DNA of 64,000 bases from Hydrangea macrophylla (lineage: Eukaryota > Streptophyta > Magnoliopsida > Cornales > Hydrangeaceae). Location of the stretch: NCBI GenBank assembly GCA_033977485.1, contig CM066998.1, forward strand, positions 51,922,274 to 51,986,273, in the 5' to 3' direction. The translations under genes and the position numbers were made by a program. Each line of letters begins with the position of its first letter. Positions within the stretch are counted from its first letter, which is position 1. Below are positions 44,740 to 55,371 of the stretch, piece by piece. Below the pieces are notes generated by a model, which worked only from the letters and a program-made list of their open reading frames with translations, made no database searches and had not been told where the DNA came from.

Positions 44740-45115
44740 GAATGTAAGAAATGTTGTACCCTTTTAAAAAATGTTTGTACCTGGTAAGAAAACGTTGCAC
44801 TCTCATAAAAAATGTTTGTACCAATGTAATAAAATGTTGTACCCTTATAAGAAATGTTTGTACCAAATCAAAACCACTTGTGGTTTTACCCGTGGTAACA
44901 AATCATTGTACTTATGGTAAGTGAGCTTTGTACTTAGATAAGAAAACTTTGTACATGTGACCTTTTGTACCTATGGTACGGGAACTTTGTACCTATGATA
45001 AGGAACCATAGTACCTATGGTAAGAAACCTTTGTACCTATGTTAAGGAACCTTTGTACCCATGGTACAAACATTTCTTACCATTGCATGTCAAGTGGTTT
45101 GGTTGTACAATATAA
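44740..45115. repeat. Degenerate tandem repeat built on TTTGTACC(T)ATGGTAAG
   Basis: About twelve variants of tttgtacc or ttgtaccc followed by atggtaag/ataagaa, spaced roughly 25-35 bp (for example at 44811, 44864, 44998, 45031, 45052). The last copies are partly inverted (ggtacaaacatttcttacc at 45062). Looks like decayed tandem amplification. Confidence 0.55.
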
Positions 45116-45338
45116 CTAAACCACTTGGTTGTATGGTAGCATTTCGTCTGACACCGAATAGCAGTAGCAAAAATTACACTTTATAGTTGAGAGTATTTAT
45201 TTTATTTTATTTCTTTGGGTTATTATTTGTCAGTTAGTGGGTCTAGATGTTGTTCTTTATTTTTTTTTCTTCTTATGATTAATATATAGAGGGTTAGATA
45301 ATTTTCTAACACTAAGCTTGCAATTATTTGTTTCATTA

Positions 45339-45352
45339 TGGTATCAGAGCCA
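45339..45352 (+). other. Primer-binding site (initiator tRNA-Met)
   Basis: TGGTATCAGAGCCA, the standard copia primer site, 3 nt after a CA end. Confidence 0.8.
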
Positions 45353-45399
45353 TGGGATCTCCAACCTTAACCATAACCACCAGTTGTGCCGAGCCCTAA

Positions 45400-45575
45400 C
45401 CACCACCTCATGCCGAGCACCACCACTACCACCACCACTACCACCACCACCGCACACCACTCACCGAGCCCTACCCAACCCACACACCACTCGCCGCAGC
45501 CACCACCACATTCCAGGCCTGCAACGCAGCCACCACCACCCTCCTGCCCTTCTCTGAAGCCACCATCACCTTCTT
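45400..45575 (+). repeat. (CAC)n/CCA-rich microsatellite in Copia-C leader
   Basis: Runs of accaccactaccaccacc and related triplets. They create Pro/His/Thr-rich spurious ORFs in two frames, without domain content. Confidence 0.75.
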
Positions 45576-45765
45576 GACCTACGCCACCTCTAAACCCATC
45601 ACCCCTGACCTTACGCTACTTTCCAACATACACCCTGGACTAATTTAACTTGCTGTTTTGATTTATTTCTTCTTTTTCCGGTGTTGTTAGGTCACTCTAT
45701 GGACCCTTGATCTAATTTTTTAAGGTTTTTTTTGTGAGTTCCCATCTTCTCCGTTTTCCTTCACT

Positions 45766-45960
45766 TTGTTTGCTCATTTGGAACCCAACCTGAAAATTAC
45801 TCCCATGCCATTTGTTGGCCAAAATTATCTGAAGTGGTCACAGGTAGTGGAACTGTATTTAAAGGCATGTGGGAAGATGGGACACCTTGATGGGCGCGTG
45901 ATAGCCCTCATTTCTACAGATCCTGGTTGTGCAAGTGATGCACGATCTGACTTCTATCGT
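45766..45960 (+). pseudogene. Copia-C gag N-terminus fragment
   Basis: Reads ITPMPFVGQNYLKWSQVVEL followed by YLKACGKMGHLDG, the conserved start of plant copia gag proteins ('LNGxNYxxWSxxVxLxLxGxGKxGHLDG'). The rest of gag and pol are missing. Confidence 0.7.
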
Positions 45961-47080
45961 GTTGGGATTGTTAAAAACTAGTAGGAAAGTACCCTAATTA
46001 TAGGTTCCTTGACAGTATTGAAGCACATAAGTCAAGTTATGTCAAAAAGATTTAAACAAAACACCAAATAAATCAACAAGTTTAAGGTCGATCAGACTAC
46101 CTTGACAAGAAGAGACATTCTGATGATAAAAACTTGGAACTAATATTAATATGTAAGAGCTTGGGAACAATCTGTGAACTGAACTAAGTGATACAAAATG
46201 AAATAACAAAGGAAATGCTTTATAAAGAGCACTGTGTTTGGTTGCTCTTTGGAGTTTTTGTATGAGACGCGGGGTCCCTCCTTCTGAGGATATGGCTTAT
46301 ATTTATAGGGGAGATGCACTTGCTTTTGAGGGTTTCGTCAAATGAATTTTGGGTAACCATGTCCAATGCGCTTCGGCCACGTTGGCTGCCTCATAACTTC
46401 TTTCTTTTCTTATTGGTTAAAGCTTCTCTTCTATCTGTCTTGAAACTTGCGTCCTCATCATGAGTACTGACAACTTTAGGGATGTCTTTCAAACTTTTTA
46501 GAGACATCTGCTCGCTAGAACCTGTGCAAGGCTTCTCAATGAAGCCTTAAAAGCCCAATGAAAGAAGTAGCTCAATGAAAGAGGCAGCCCAATGATACTG
46601 GATAGCCCGATGATTGTTTTATTCAAAAATCGTCATCGGGCTTATAGCTCATTTATGCAAGGTCGGCCTCTTGGTCACATAGTCTAAACATGTCTTGCTA
46701 TTTGAACTTGTGCAATTTTTGGGTGCATACAATTATCCCCCAAAACTTGACATTAAATGGTCACAACGTTTATCGTAACGTTTAAAATTTTAATATGCCA
46801 TGTGTCAATTCGGGGAGATGTTTGTTTCAAGTCTGAGATTCAAAACTCCCTAGGAGTTGTTACAAGGTGGTTAGAAGATTATCAAGGCTTTGGCATACTA
46901 ATTTCACGAGTTTTGATGTGGGTTTGAATCTTACTTTCAACTTGTCTCTGTGATTTAAATGGTTTATGTTGTAGGATCGTTGCATGTGCCTTGGGTTTAC
47001 ATCTCTGTCCTACTATGATAAAATGACAATATGTATTAATTCCGAAGTTACAAAAAATGGGTTGAGGTATTTGTTCAAAT
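45961..47080. other. Unassigned sequence, possibly LTR-derived
   Basis: Begins tgttgggattg near 45960. A TATA-like ggcttatatttatagggg lies at about 46287, followed by a non-coding region ending near gggtgcatacaattatccccc (46721). The profile resembles an LTR, but no matching copy, target duplication or ORF was found. Confidence 0.3.
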
Positions 47081-47249
47081 GGTAATGATATGGTAGGCAA
47101 CTTCTCATGTGAGAAAGCATCTTTTAACCATTGGATGAAGATTTGGTCTCAAGATAGTAACTAAAAATATTATTAAATAATTACCAAATCTTCATCTGAT
47201 CGTTAAAAGCTGCTTTCTCATATGAGAAGTTGCTTACTATATCAATACC
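47081..47249. mobile_element. 169-bp MITE with long terminal inverted repeats
   Basis: Left arm ggtaatgatatggtaggcaa...gatgaagatttgg pairs with the right arm (complement ggtattgatatagtaagcaa...). The arms are about 65 bp each, with a handful of mismatches. Flanks ttgttcaaat (47071) and ttgtccaagt (47251) may be a 9-10 bp target duplication, which would suit a Mutator-like origin. No coding capacity. Confidence 0.75.
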
Positions 47250-47545
47250 CTTGTCCAAGTCTAAAAAAAACCCCTATTAACCAATCCATCTTAATTAATT
47301 GCACGTCAATACATGCTCCAAGGAGAGAAAAAAGTTCCATTTCATCTCAATAATGAAAAGATGAAATAGCCATCGATACAAGGAAAGAAGAAAAAATGGA
47401 GCATGATGTCATCTGTTCTGAAAATGGAAACAATACAAGAGGGGGAGAGGCAGAAGAAAATACAATGTCCAAATCTGTTCTCTAGTTTGTCCACCCTGCA
47501 AAAATCTCTAAAATTCTTAATAACAATAAAATATCCTCCAGTTGG
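47250..47545. other. Intergenic; no gene seen
   Basis: A-rich DNA with no ORF, repeat or splice signals of note. Confidence 0.5.
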
Positions 47546-48110
47546 AATGTACTGTTAGATTCGGGGTGTGAATGGGAGCTTATGTAAGCTCAAGGAGATA
47601 ATTAGGATCGTTATGGACCATCTCAATGCTCAGGGAAAGGCTTGGAACATTAACTTTTAAGATTCTGGCAGAGGGATTTTCGACCGGTCGATCAGGTCCC
47701 TTTGACTAGTCGACCGGGTCAATGACTGTATGATGTTTAAGCAAGTTTCTGGCAGAGGGGCATTCGACCGGTCGACCGGACCCAGATTGTGTAGAGTCAC
47801 AACTTTTCATGTTGTAACTTCGAAATTGTTTGAACATCATCTATTTTAATGGCTTCTAAATGTGTATATATAGATATATACTTAGTCTATGGGTGTTCTT
47901 ACCCAATAGGCACCTCTATATATACAAAATAGTTAGTTATTTTGTGATATACTTTTTACATAATTTTATCTCTTCTTCACCATTTTCTAGAATCTTTGTG
48001 ATCTTTTCATATACACCAAATTCTGCAGAATATAGTTGAGTTGTTGCCTCAACTATATTAGATCGTAGTATCCTCAAGAACGAGATGTCATAGTCCACAA
48101 GTAACCAAGT
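47546..48110 (+). promoter_or_regulatory. Copia-A LTR/promoter region with CGACCGGTCGACCGG palindromes
   Basis: TTCGACCGGTCGATCAGG (about 47678), GACTAGTCGACCGGGTC (47702) and TTCGACCGGTCGACCGGACC (47763) lie upstream of a TATA run (gtatatatagatatatac, about 47863). No methionine-tRNA primer site was found between this region and gag, so the LTR end is undefined. Confidence 0.45.
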
Positions 48111-48231
48111 GTGGGACGTAAATTCATTTTTTGGACAACACTTTGCATACTCAATCTTAGTTACTATTTTATTGAAGTTTCTTATCCATAGTATCCAACA
48201 ATCGAAAAATGAATTTAGATTTGTTGGAAGT

Positions 48232-49005
48232 ATGGCCATTGAAATAATAACCATTATCAAGAATTCACATACCGAGAAGCCCGAGAAGTTCAAGGGGGAA
48301 GACTTCAAGAGATGGCAAATGACGATGATGTTGTATCTCACTACTCTCAACCTTGTACACATCCTACGAGAACCCAAACCGGTGGTTCCTACAAAAAAAT
48401 CCTACCAAAGAAGCCGAAGTAGTACTAGAAGCATGGAATCATTCCGATTTTCTATGTAGGAATTGCATTCTCAATGGTTTAGAGGATGTTCTCTACCATG
48501 TCTGCTCAACTTTTACAAGTGCAAAGGAACTTTGGGAGTCTCTTGAAAAGAAGTACAAAACCGAGGATGGGGGGACTAAGAAGTTTATTGTTGGAAGATT
48601 TCTAGATTTTAAGATGGTGGATTCTATTCCCATAGTGAAGAAATTAGAAGAGATTCAAGTCATCATCAACCAAATTCATGTGGAGGGAATGGCTATTAGT
48701 GAACCATTCCGAGTGGCATCAATCATTGAGAATTTTCCCCCATTATGGATGGAATTCAAGAGTTATCTCAAGCACAAGCGCAAGGAGTTATCAATAGAAG
48801 ATTTTGTGGTGTGCCTAAGGATTGAGGAAGATAACCGAAAAGGAGATAAGAATGGGAAGAAAAGATCTATGGAGTTGAAAGCCAATCTCATTGAAGGTGA
48901 GTCTTCATAATCTAAACCTAAATCAAGTTCTAAGGGAGGCAAGAGGAAGTCTACATACAGCAGGTCTAAGGACTGCAATTCCAAGAAAATTAAAGGGAAT
49001 TGTTG
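48232..49005 (+). pseudogene. Copia-A gag, frameshifted, interrupted at the zinc knuckle
   Basis: Starts MAIEIITIIKNSHTEKPEKF, then GEDFKRWQMTMMLYLTTLNL, and after a frame slip at an A7 run (48392-48398) continues LEAWNHSDFLCRNCILNGLE, LWESLEKKYKTEDGG, ISEPFRVASIIENFPPLW and LSIEDFVVCLRIEEDNRKG. This is the UBN2-type gag of plant copia elements. A stop (TAA at 48908-48910) follows GESS, with the frame continuing as a Lys/Ser-rich linker to the first Cys of a CCHC knuckle, where Copia-B is inserted. Not functional. Confidence 0.8.
49001..49005. repeat. Target-site duplication TGTTG, left
   Basis: Repeated at 61910-61914, flanking Copia-B exactly. Confidence 0.85.
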
Positions 49006-50014
49006 TGTTGGGTTTGTGCTCTCAAACCATTACTTTATGTATTATACATTGACATTTTAATATATGGATATCAGCTTTACATTTTATTATGTATGTTTCT
49101 TTCATGAGATGATTGTTAATCCTTAAGTATCATAGTAGGTAATTCGTGTGTGTATGAGATACATACAAGTGAGATACGAATTACCATCCTTTGATACTTG
49201 GAACTTGTCACAGTGGATGACGAGACTGGATATCTCATCAGGTATACACTATAGCATGATTGACTACCATTGGGTGGAGTGATGAATCTCTATCACTAGA
49301 GTGTGACTCTTAGTTGATATGCTAGTGCTTATAGTGCATTGACGGACCTGAGTTTTCCTATTGACGCTCAAGACTGTCAAACAGTCAATAGGAACTCATA
49401 ACTTGTATAAGGTACGTGTTCTCAATATTGAGACGATTATGAACACAGACTGTGGTTATGACTGCTTTGACTTACCAATCAGTGAGGTTTATAAAAGATC
49501 AACACCTGGGTATCTTGGGTATGTCATGTTCATAGGGTTGTGAACATATATTGTCAAGATAGAATCTACCCTCTGTTTCAGAGTAAGCATTCCCTTGAGA
49601 ATGTCACCAAGTCGATTACTGAGTACTGTAGTCTTGTTGATAAGAGTTATCAACATGTTTGGTAATCATGAGAGGTGAATGAGACTCAAGCATTATAAGA
49701 AGTAATCATGATTCAGGTTGACAGTAAGCGTTTATCCGACTACCTGAATATGATTGCGAATGCTGATGGTAGAGGGACATTAGTACAACATACAAGTCTA
49801 GTTATCGCTTCGGATATGTTCTTTTGCGTTGGAGTTCAGTTATCGTTTATAGTGGAGTAAACGTTAACTGATCAGTCGATTAATTTGCTGATTAAAGAGT
49901 TTGGTCATGGGAGTTAATCAACTGATCTGAGCCAACAATAAAGAGCCTAGGAGGTCCCACTCTTAGCTCCGCTAGGATGCTTGGAAAGGCAAATGAGGAT
50001 GATGTCAAGACAGG

Positions 50015-50125
50015 TTCGATCGATCAAAGTTGTCTCGATCGATTGAAGTCTAGACAGGTTCGATCGATTGAAGATGGTTCGATCGATCGAATATTCGATC
50101 GATCGAATCCACTTCGATCACTCGA
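50015..50125 (+). promoter_or_regulatory. Six-unit TCGATCGATCGA array upstream of Copia-B TATA box
   Basis: Units start at about 50015, 50034, 50059, 50078, 50094 and 50113, each a variant of TTCGATCGATCGAA. Steps are 16-25 bp, close to two helical turns. It ends about 25 bp before TATAAATAG. Confidence 0.6.
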
Positions 50126-50148
50126 GAGCTAGGTCGGTTCTGGGAATC

Positions 50149-50157
50149 TATAAATAG
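50149..50157 (+). promoter_or_regulatory. TATA box of Copia-B 5' LTR
   Basis: TATAAATAG in gggaatctataaatagggc; conserved in the 3' LTR at 61557. Confidence 0.7.
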
Positions 50158-50505
50158 GGCAGCTGCGTTCTAGAAAGGTGGTTCGTCGTTTTGAACGTCA
50201 GAAGCTGCAGAAACTGTTTTGGAGCCCCAAAACCTTCTCTATCCTCTCCATTAGGGTTCCCATCAACCCTAGCCTTTCCTGCTAGCATCCATAGGAGTCA
50301 TAAGAGTGAAGGCCATCTAGTGGACGCTGTTCGAAGTTGAAGATTTCAGAATTGGGTTCAAGACACAAAGGTATAATACTTGTACCCCCTTGCACGCATC
50401 TATGGAATAGATGAGTAGTAGATCCTGGGATACCAAAAGTTTTTATAACTTGACCTATTTCCGCTGCGGGTTTAAACTTCAATTTAAACTGGTTTTTCCA
50501 TCAAT

Positions 50506-50519
50506 TGGTATCAGAGCCA
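50506..50519 (+). other. Primer-binding site (initiator tRNA-Met)
   Basis: TGGTATCAGAGCCA, 2 nt after the LTR end. Confidence 0.9.
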
Positions 50520-52229
50520 CGCTCGTTTGGATCTATAGATGCGTTTTGGAACACTTGTTTTGATTTGCATATTGTTTTTAGAACTGTTTTCAAAACTGCA
50601 TCGTCACAGATCTGTTTCTGCAGTGTTATCGCAGCAGTATACAAATCTGTTATTGCATAGGATGCAAGGTGGGTTTGATCGATCGAAGTAGTCTCGATCG
50701 ATCGAACTCTCTGCACTCAATCGATCGAACAGTTTTCGATCGATTGAAACTTTTTGGTGTTCGATCGATCGAATGTAGTTAGATCGATCGAGACAGACTC
50801 TTTGTCAAGTTCTCTGTTTCACAGTTTTAAAGAGTTTTGAAATTATAGACTTTAATTTTAAAATATTCTGTAAAATTTTCAAATCATTCTGTGAAACAGA
50901 ATGTTCAAGCGATTGAACAGTGTTCAATCGATCGACGGTTCAAGCGATCGAACGGTCTTCGATCGATCGAACTGTGACAGAGAAGTAAGATGCTATTTTA
51001 AGTTCTAATTCAGTATGTAAAGAGTTTATATACTGTGTGAATCAATTAAGTGTTCCAACAGTTACATATATTTGTTATGTATGTGTGGATGCATGTACGA
51101 CTAACCCTTTTGCAGCAAGATTAGTCGCTATCTCCCATGGCACCGAGTTTTTTGAATATTTATATTTAAATTGTTTGAGATTGGTGCATGCTGTAATTTA
51201 AGTTTGGTTTGGTTTTAAGGCATATGTAAAGGGTGCTGCGACTTCAATCCTACGAAAAGGAAAGTCGCACCGGTTTCCCTAGCCTTTTATTTCGTTGTTC
51301 CTGTTCCTATTTCTATTTCTAGATAAATTGTAAGCTTCGAAAGAAGTATAGGACAAATGCAATAGAATTAGAAAATCCATGAAGATGGAGCAAGGAGCCG
51401 TTGTCCATAAAGATGGAGCTGGAGGCGATCAAACCAAAAAGCAGGTTCTATGGAGATAGAGCCATGGGAGATAGAGGCATCGTTTGGATGTCTTTATTTT
51501 CAATTTTAGTTTTTTGTTTTATGTGCTTGGTTTGTGATTGGAATTTAATTATATTGTTACTACTTGCATGCACGTAAAACAAGTTTTCTAAAATAAAGTT
51601 TAAAAACCGTTTCAACGCATTAGTAAACATTGGATGTTTATGGGTAATGTATGGAAACAAATTTTTTTTTTTTTTTTTTCAAAAGCAAAATCCTTAATTA
51701 CTAAATCTAGTGGGAGAGGGTCTTATTAATAAACACCCACGATCTTCCATTAACGGTTCACTGTAAGATGAGTGGTGCATTCTGTGTCACCTCGCCAGGG
51801 GTGATCATTCCATACGGAGGGTGCATTACTCATTGGTTACTAGATGTGAACTTCCTTTGATAGGATCAATCAGACGTGTTAGAGGGTGACCACCACACGG
51901 AGGCGCTACTTGAGACGGTTGTGATTGGATCCTAGTTAATGGTACACACTAGCTAAACTATGGATAAGGGATCCCACAAGGGGCATTATTCAGAAATTTA
52001 GAGATCAAAAAGGTTCGGGAGTCATAACTTGTTTTGCAAGAGTTGCATAGCGGACAAGTCATGATTAATCGAAAGATCGAACATTGACCACCACACGGAG
52101 GCTTTATTCTTTCGTTCCAATATTCCGGCGACTTTGTTTTAAAATAAGAGTTTTAAGGATTCTTTTATTTCAAACTGTCAAATTCTGATATCCATATTTA
52201 TTTTATTTGTTTGATTTTCAGTAATCATA
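50520..52229 (+). other. Long Copia-B leader; palindromes, possible intron
   Basis: 1.7 kb before gag, long for a copia element. A dense second set of TTCGATCGATCGAA variants lies at 50678-50972. A T22 run is at about 51661-51680, and there are three (c)acacggagg motifs (51806, 51896, 52095). A gattttcag acceptor ends at 52221, 8 nt before the gag ATG, and a possible donor (gcaag|gtgggt) lies at 50669, so it may be spliced. No ORF. Confidence 0.5.
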
Positions 52230-53147
52230 ATGTCTGGATCTGCATTTAGTCCACTTGCCACCATACTTACTCAAAACAAGTTAACTGGAAATAACTACAC
52301 TGAATGGAAACGTAACCTTGACATCGTGTTAACTGCGGAGGATCACATATATGTCCTCACCACCCCAAGCCCTGAAAAACCCGCGGCAAATGCTTCGACA
52401 GCTGCCAGACGCGAGTTCGACAAATGGAAGAAGTCGAATGGAATGGCTCGTTGCTATATTCTGGCCTCAATGGCTGGTGTGTTGCAACACCAATTCCAAT
52501 CGAATGATTCTGCCAGTGACATTATCTCATCCCTGAAAAAGATGTTTGGGGAGCATGGCAGGCCTGCCAGGCAGGTAGCCATGCAGAAGATAATGAGTGC
52601 AAAGATGTCGGAAGGGACTCCAGTCAAGGAACATGTTTTAAAAATGATTGGTTATTTAAACGAGCTGGAGACCCTAGGTGCCAACATCGATGCATAGACC
52701 CAGGTTGATATGATCCTCAATTCGCTGTCGCCTTCATTCGCTCAATTTAAACTTAACTATAATATGAATCAAATGAATTTTTCAATGAGCGAATTGATGA
52801 GTTCACTTTTGGCAGCGGAAGGGGTGATCAAACCTGGGGTCAACGTTTTGAACGTTGAGAAAAGCGCTTCCTCTTCCCAATCTATACCGAAAGGAAAGAA
52901 AGGGAAGAAGAAGGCTGGCACTGGCGGTTCAAGTGTTGGACCGGTCCCTAAGATTGCAAAATCTAAGGGAAAAGGTAAAGGCAAAGGGAAGGTGGGTGGC
53001 CAAGGCAAAAGAAAGTGTTTCCAATGCGGTGAGAAAGGCCACTGGAAGAGGAACTGTCCAGAATTCTTAGCTACAAGAGTTCAAGGTATGATTGAATCAC
53101 ATGTGATTGAAGTAAGTTTTATAACGGATACTTCAAACACTTGGTGA
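52230..53147 (+). pseudogene. Copia-B gag to protease start, one internal stop
   Basis: Frame starts MSGSAFSPLATILTQNKLTG, with NYTEWKRNLDIVLTAEDHIY, the conserved copia gag start. TAG at 52695-52697 interrupts it after LGANIDA (a CAG there would keep it open), and the same frame continues to MILNSLSPSFAQFKLNYNMN, a Lys/Gly-rich linker and the CCHC knuckle CFQCGEKGHWKRNC. A TGA at 53145-53147 lies immediately before the protease active site. Confidence 0.85.
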
Positions 53148-53858
53148 ATTGATTCTGGTGCGACTAACCACATATCTGTAATTCATTGCAGGGGTTCAGA
53201 TCAACCAGGAGGTGCAGTGATGGGGAAATCGTACTTACTCTAGGTTCTAGCGCAACCGTATCTGCGGTTGCTATAGGAGTCGTAGTTTTAGATTTTCTAG
53301 ACAATAAAGTTTTGATTTTATCAGATGTACTTTACGTCCCTTCAATGAGACATAATTTAATTTCAATTTCTAATTTATCGAATAATGGTTATTCTTTTCA
53401 TTTTGGAACTGAAGTTGTGATTAAAAGAAATAGTTCTTTTATATGTTCTGGTGTTAAATCAAATGGTTTGTATGTGATTACTCCCAATATTTCTAAAGAT
53501 TCTTGCATGGAACTTAATAACTCAATGGTAACAATACCATCTAAAAGAAAGGAACCTTCCACTAATCCAACAAGGCTTTGGCATATGAGGCTTGGCCATA
53601 TCAATCTAAATAGAATTGGCAGACTAGTCAAAGAAGGGGTCTTAGGCGATTTGGTTCTTGAACCAATGCAAGTCTGCGAGTCTTGTTTAGAGGGTAAGAT
53701 GACCAAAAGGCCCTTTCCAGTAAAGGGTAATAGAACCAATGCATTGTTGGAATTAGTTCATACTGATGTGTGTGGACCAATAAATATTAGAGCACGGGGT
53801 GGTTATGAGTATTTAATAACATTTACAGATGACCACTCTAGGTATGGATATATGTACC
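53148..53858 (+). pseudogene. Copia-B protease and integrase N-terminal part
   Basis: Protease active site IDSGATNH follows the stop at 53147. A frameshift at about 53165 moves to the frame reading GFRSTRRCSDGEIVLTLGSS and VLILSDVLYVPSMRHNLISI. Next is the pre-integrase zinc domain LWHMRLGHINLNRIGRLVKE...CESCLEGKMTKRPF (HHCC), then the integrase core start LVHTDVCGPINIRARGGYEY (first D) and FTDDHSRYGYMYL, where the hAT is inserted. Continues at 58107. Confidence 0.85.
53851..53858. repeat. hAT 8-bp target-site duplication, left (TATGTACC)
   Basis: Right copy TGTGTACC at 58106-58113 differs by one base. Eight bases is the hAT hallmark. Confidence 0.8.
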
Positions 53859-53874
53859 TAGGGGTGTCATTTGG

Positions 53875-54130
53875 AACGGAATTTCCGATTCCGACCGATT
53901 CCGAGCCGAAAAATTTCGATTTTGGAAGCAAAATTTGTATTCTGAATTCCGAAATTCCGAATTCCGAAAATTCCGAAAAAAATTGGAACGGAATTGGAAT
54001 TGTTTTTAGAATTCTGAAAATTCCGAATTTCCGATCCGAAAATTCCGAATTTCCGATCCGAAAATTCCGAAAATATTCCGAAAGGGTTCCGAATAGTATT
54101 TCCAAAAATATTCCGATAATATTCCGAGTT
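53875..54130. repeat. hAT left subterminal repeats (CCGAAATTCC family)
   Basis: About twenty overlapping copies of ATTCCGAAAATTCCGAA-like sequence. In Ac/Ds-type elements, subterminal repeats of this kind bind the transposase. Confidence 0.7.
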
Positions 54131-54297
54131 CTTATATTATACAATGTAACAATGTAAATATGTAATACATATATTATGTAGGGGTGTTTAAAAATATTAA
54201 CTAAGTTATTTTGCTAATTTTGAAAAGTAGAAATCGGTAAAACTTAAAAGCCAAAAGGCCTTGAAAAGATACATGTGAGCATTAGGTCTTTCAAACT

Positions 54298-54537
54298 TTG
54301 AAGCCAAAAACAAAACCTAATCTCGTTCTCTCCCTCTCACTACTCTCACTGCGCCGCCCACCCATTTCCCCGACCCTCCTCTCTTCTCTCCCTCTCACTG
54401 CGACGGCCACCTATTTCCCCAACCCTCATCTCTTCTCTCCCTCTCACTGCGACGCCCACTCCCAGCCCCAACCCTCATCACTTCTCTCCCTCTCTCTGCG
54501 CCGCCCAGCTGCAACCCTACACCTCTCCAGATCAAAG
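54298..54537 (+). other. hAT 5' UTR exon, CT-rich tandem repeat
   Basis: Three to four copies of an approximately 55-bp unit (ctctcttctctccctctcactgcgacg...cccaaccctcat). Ends cagatcaaag|gtactc, a splice donor. The intron 54538-55359 (822 nt) closes with ttattttcag, 12 nt before the transposase ATG. The Ser/Leu/Pro ORF across it is spurious. Confidence 0.6.
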
Positions 54538-55371
54538 GTACTCTTTTTGTTTACAATTTTGTTTCACAGATCATTTGTGTGTGTTTAATTGTTTACACAC
54601 AAGCCCGAATTTGTGTGTGTTTAATTGTTTAAATCACAAGCCCAATGATGCGACACTGAATCTTCATTTTTAGTTATTTTAGGTAGTCCCGGTATTGAGT
54701 GAAAGGGGACTGAATATTATAACAAAGTTATAAATCTTGAGGTTGGTTAGTACATTTTTGTCAAACTAATGGGGATGACTCATATGATGCTCAATCTGAA
54801 AAGAAGTCAGTGTATATACCATACCATTTAACTAGTTGCGTCCCTAGTTTTGATTCTTTATTCAATTCAGTATGTATTGTAAGGTTGTGAGGTGACTTTA
54901 AGAGGGTGACCTCACTTGGTGGGAAGAAAAAGTCCATGGATCTTACATTTGTATATAGTACACAATTACACATACATAAAACAATGGCAACTAACAATGA
55001 CCTCACTTGGTGCCATTAAGGAATTTTGGACATCCTTACGTTAGTAGTGATCTAGTTTCAAGTATTGGATTGATAATTAAGGTAGCACTTTGTCCTATCT
55101 TTCTCACTCTATCCTAAAAAAAGAATTGAAAAAGATTACATTGTATCCCAACAGATTTTATATAATTCATATTCTGAGTAATGTTCCGATTTTCAAATTT
55201 GTATTTTAAATTTTACTTTCAAATGATGTGTAAGTGGGATTAACTATAAGAGAAATTCAATAACAATATAGTTCTCATGTTGTTTTAGTATATTATGTTT
55301 GCCATTTTAGTATATTATACATTTATACTATTTTTTAAAATTTTTAATTTTATTTTCAGGCCTTTGATTTT

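Larger units (their letters stand above)
45170..45965 (+). mobile_element. Copia-C: 5' remnant of a Ty1/copia element
   Basis: A putative LTR end (...atttgtttca, 45335) is followed by primer site 45339-45352, a CAC-rich leader and the N-terminal third of gag. Sequence after about 45960 is unrelated. LTR start not located. Confidence 0.55.
49006..50503 (+). repeat. Copia-B 5' LTR (1,498 bp)
   Basis: Starts TGTTGGGTTTGTGC, ends TTTTTCCATCA. TATAAATAG at 50149. Six GATCGATC-type units at 50015-50125. Confidence 0.95.

Noticed and set aside
45318..45577. Pro/His/Thr-rich ORFs
   Set aside because: CAC microsatellite in the Copia-C leader read in two frames.
49361..49543. 60-residue ORF repeated at 60847-61029
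   Set aside because: Lies inside both Copia-B LTRs; conserved only because the LTRs are copies.
54298..54588. 96-residue Ser/Leu/Pro-rich ORF in the hAT
   Set aside because: CT-rich tandem repeat of the 5' UTR exon, ending in a splice donor; no protein-like composition.
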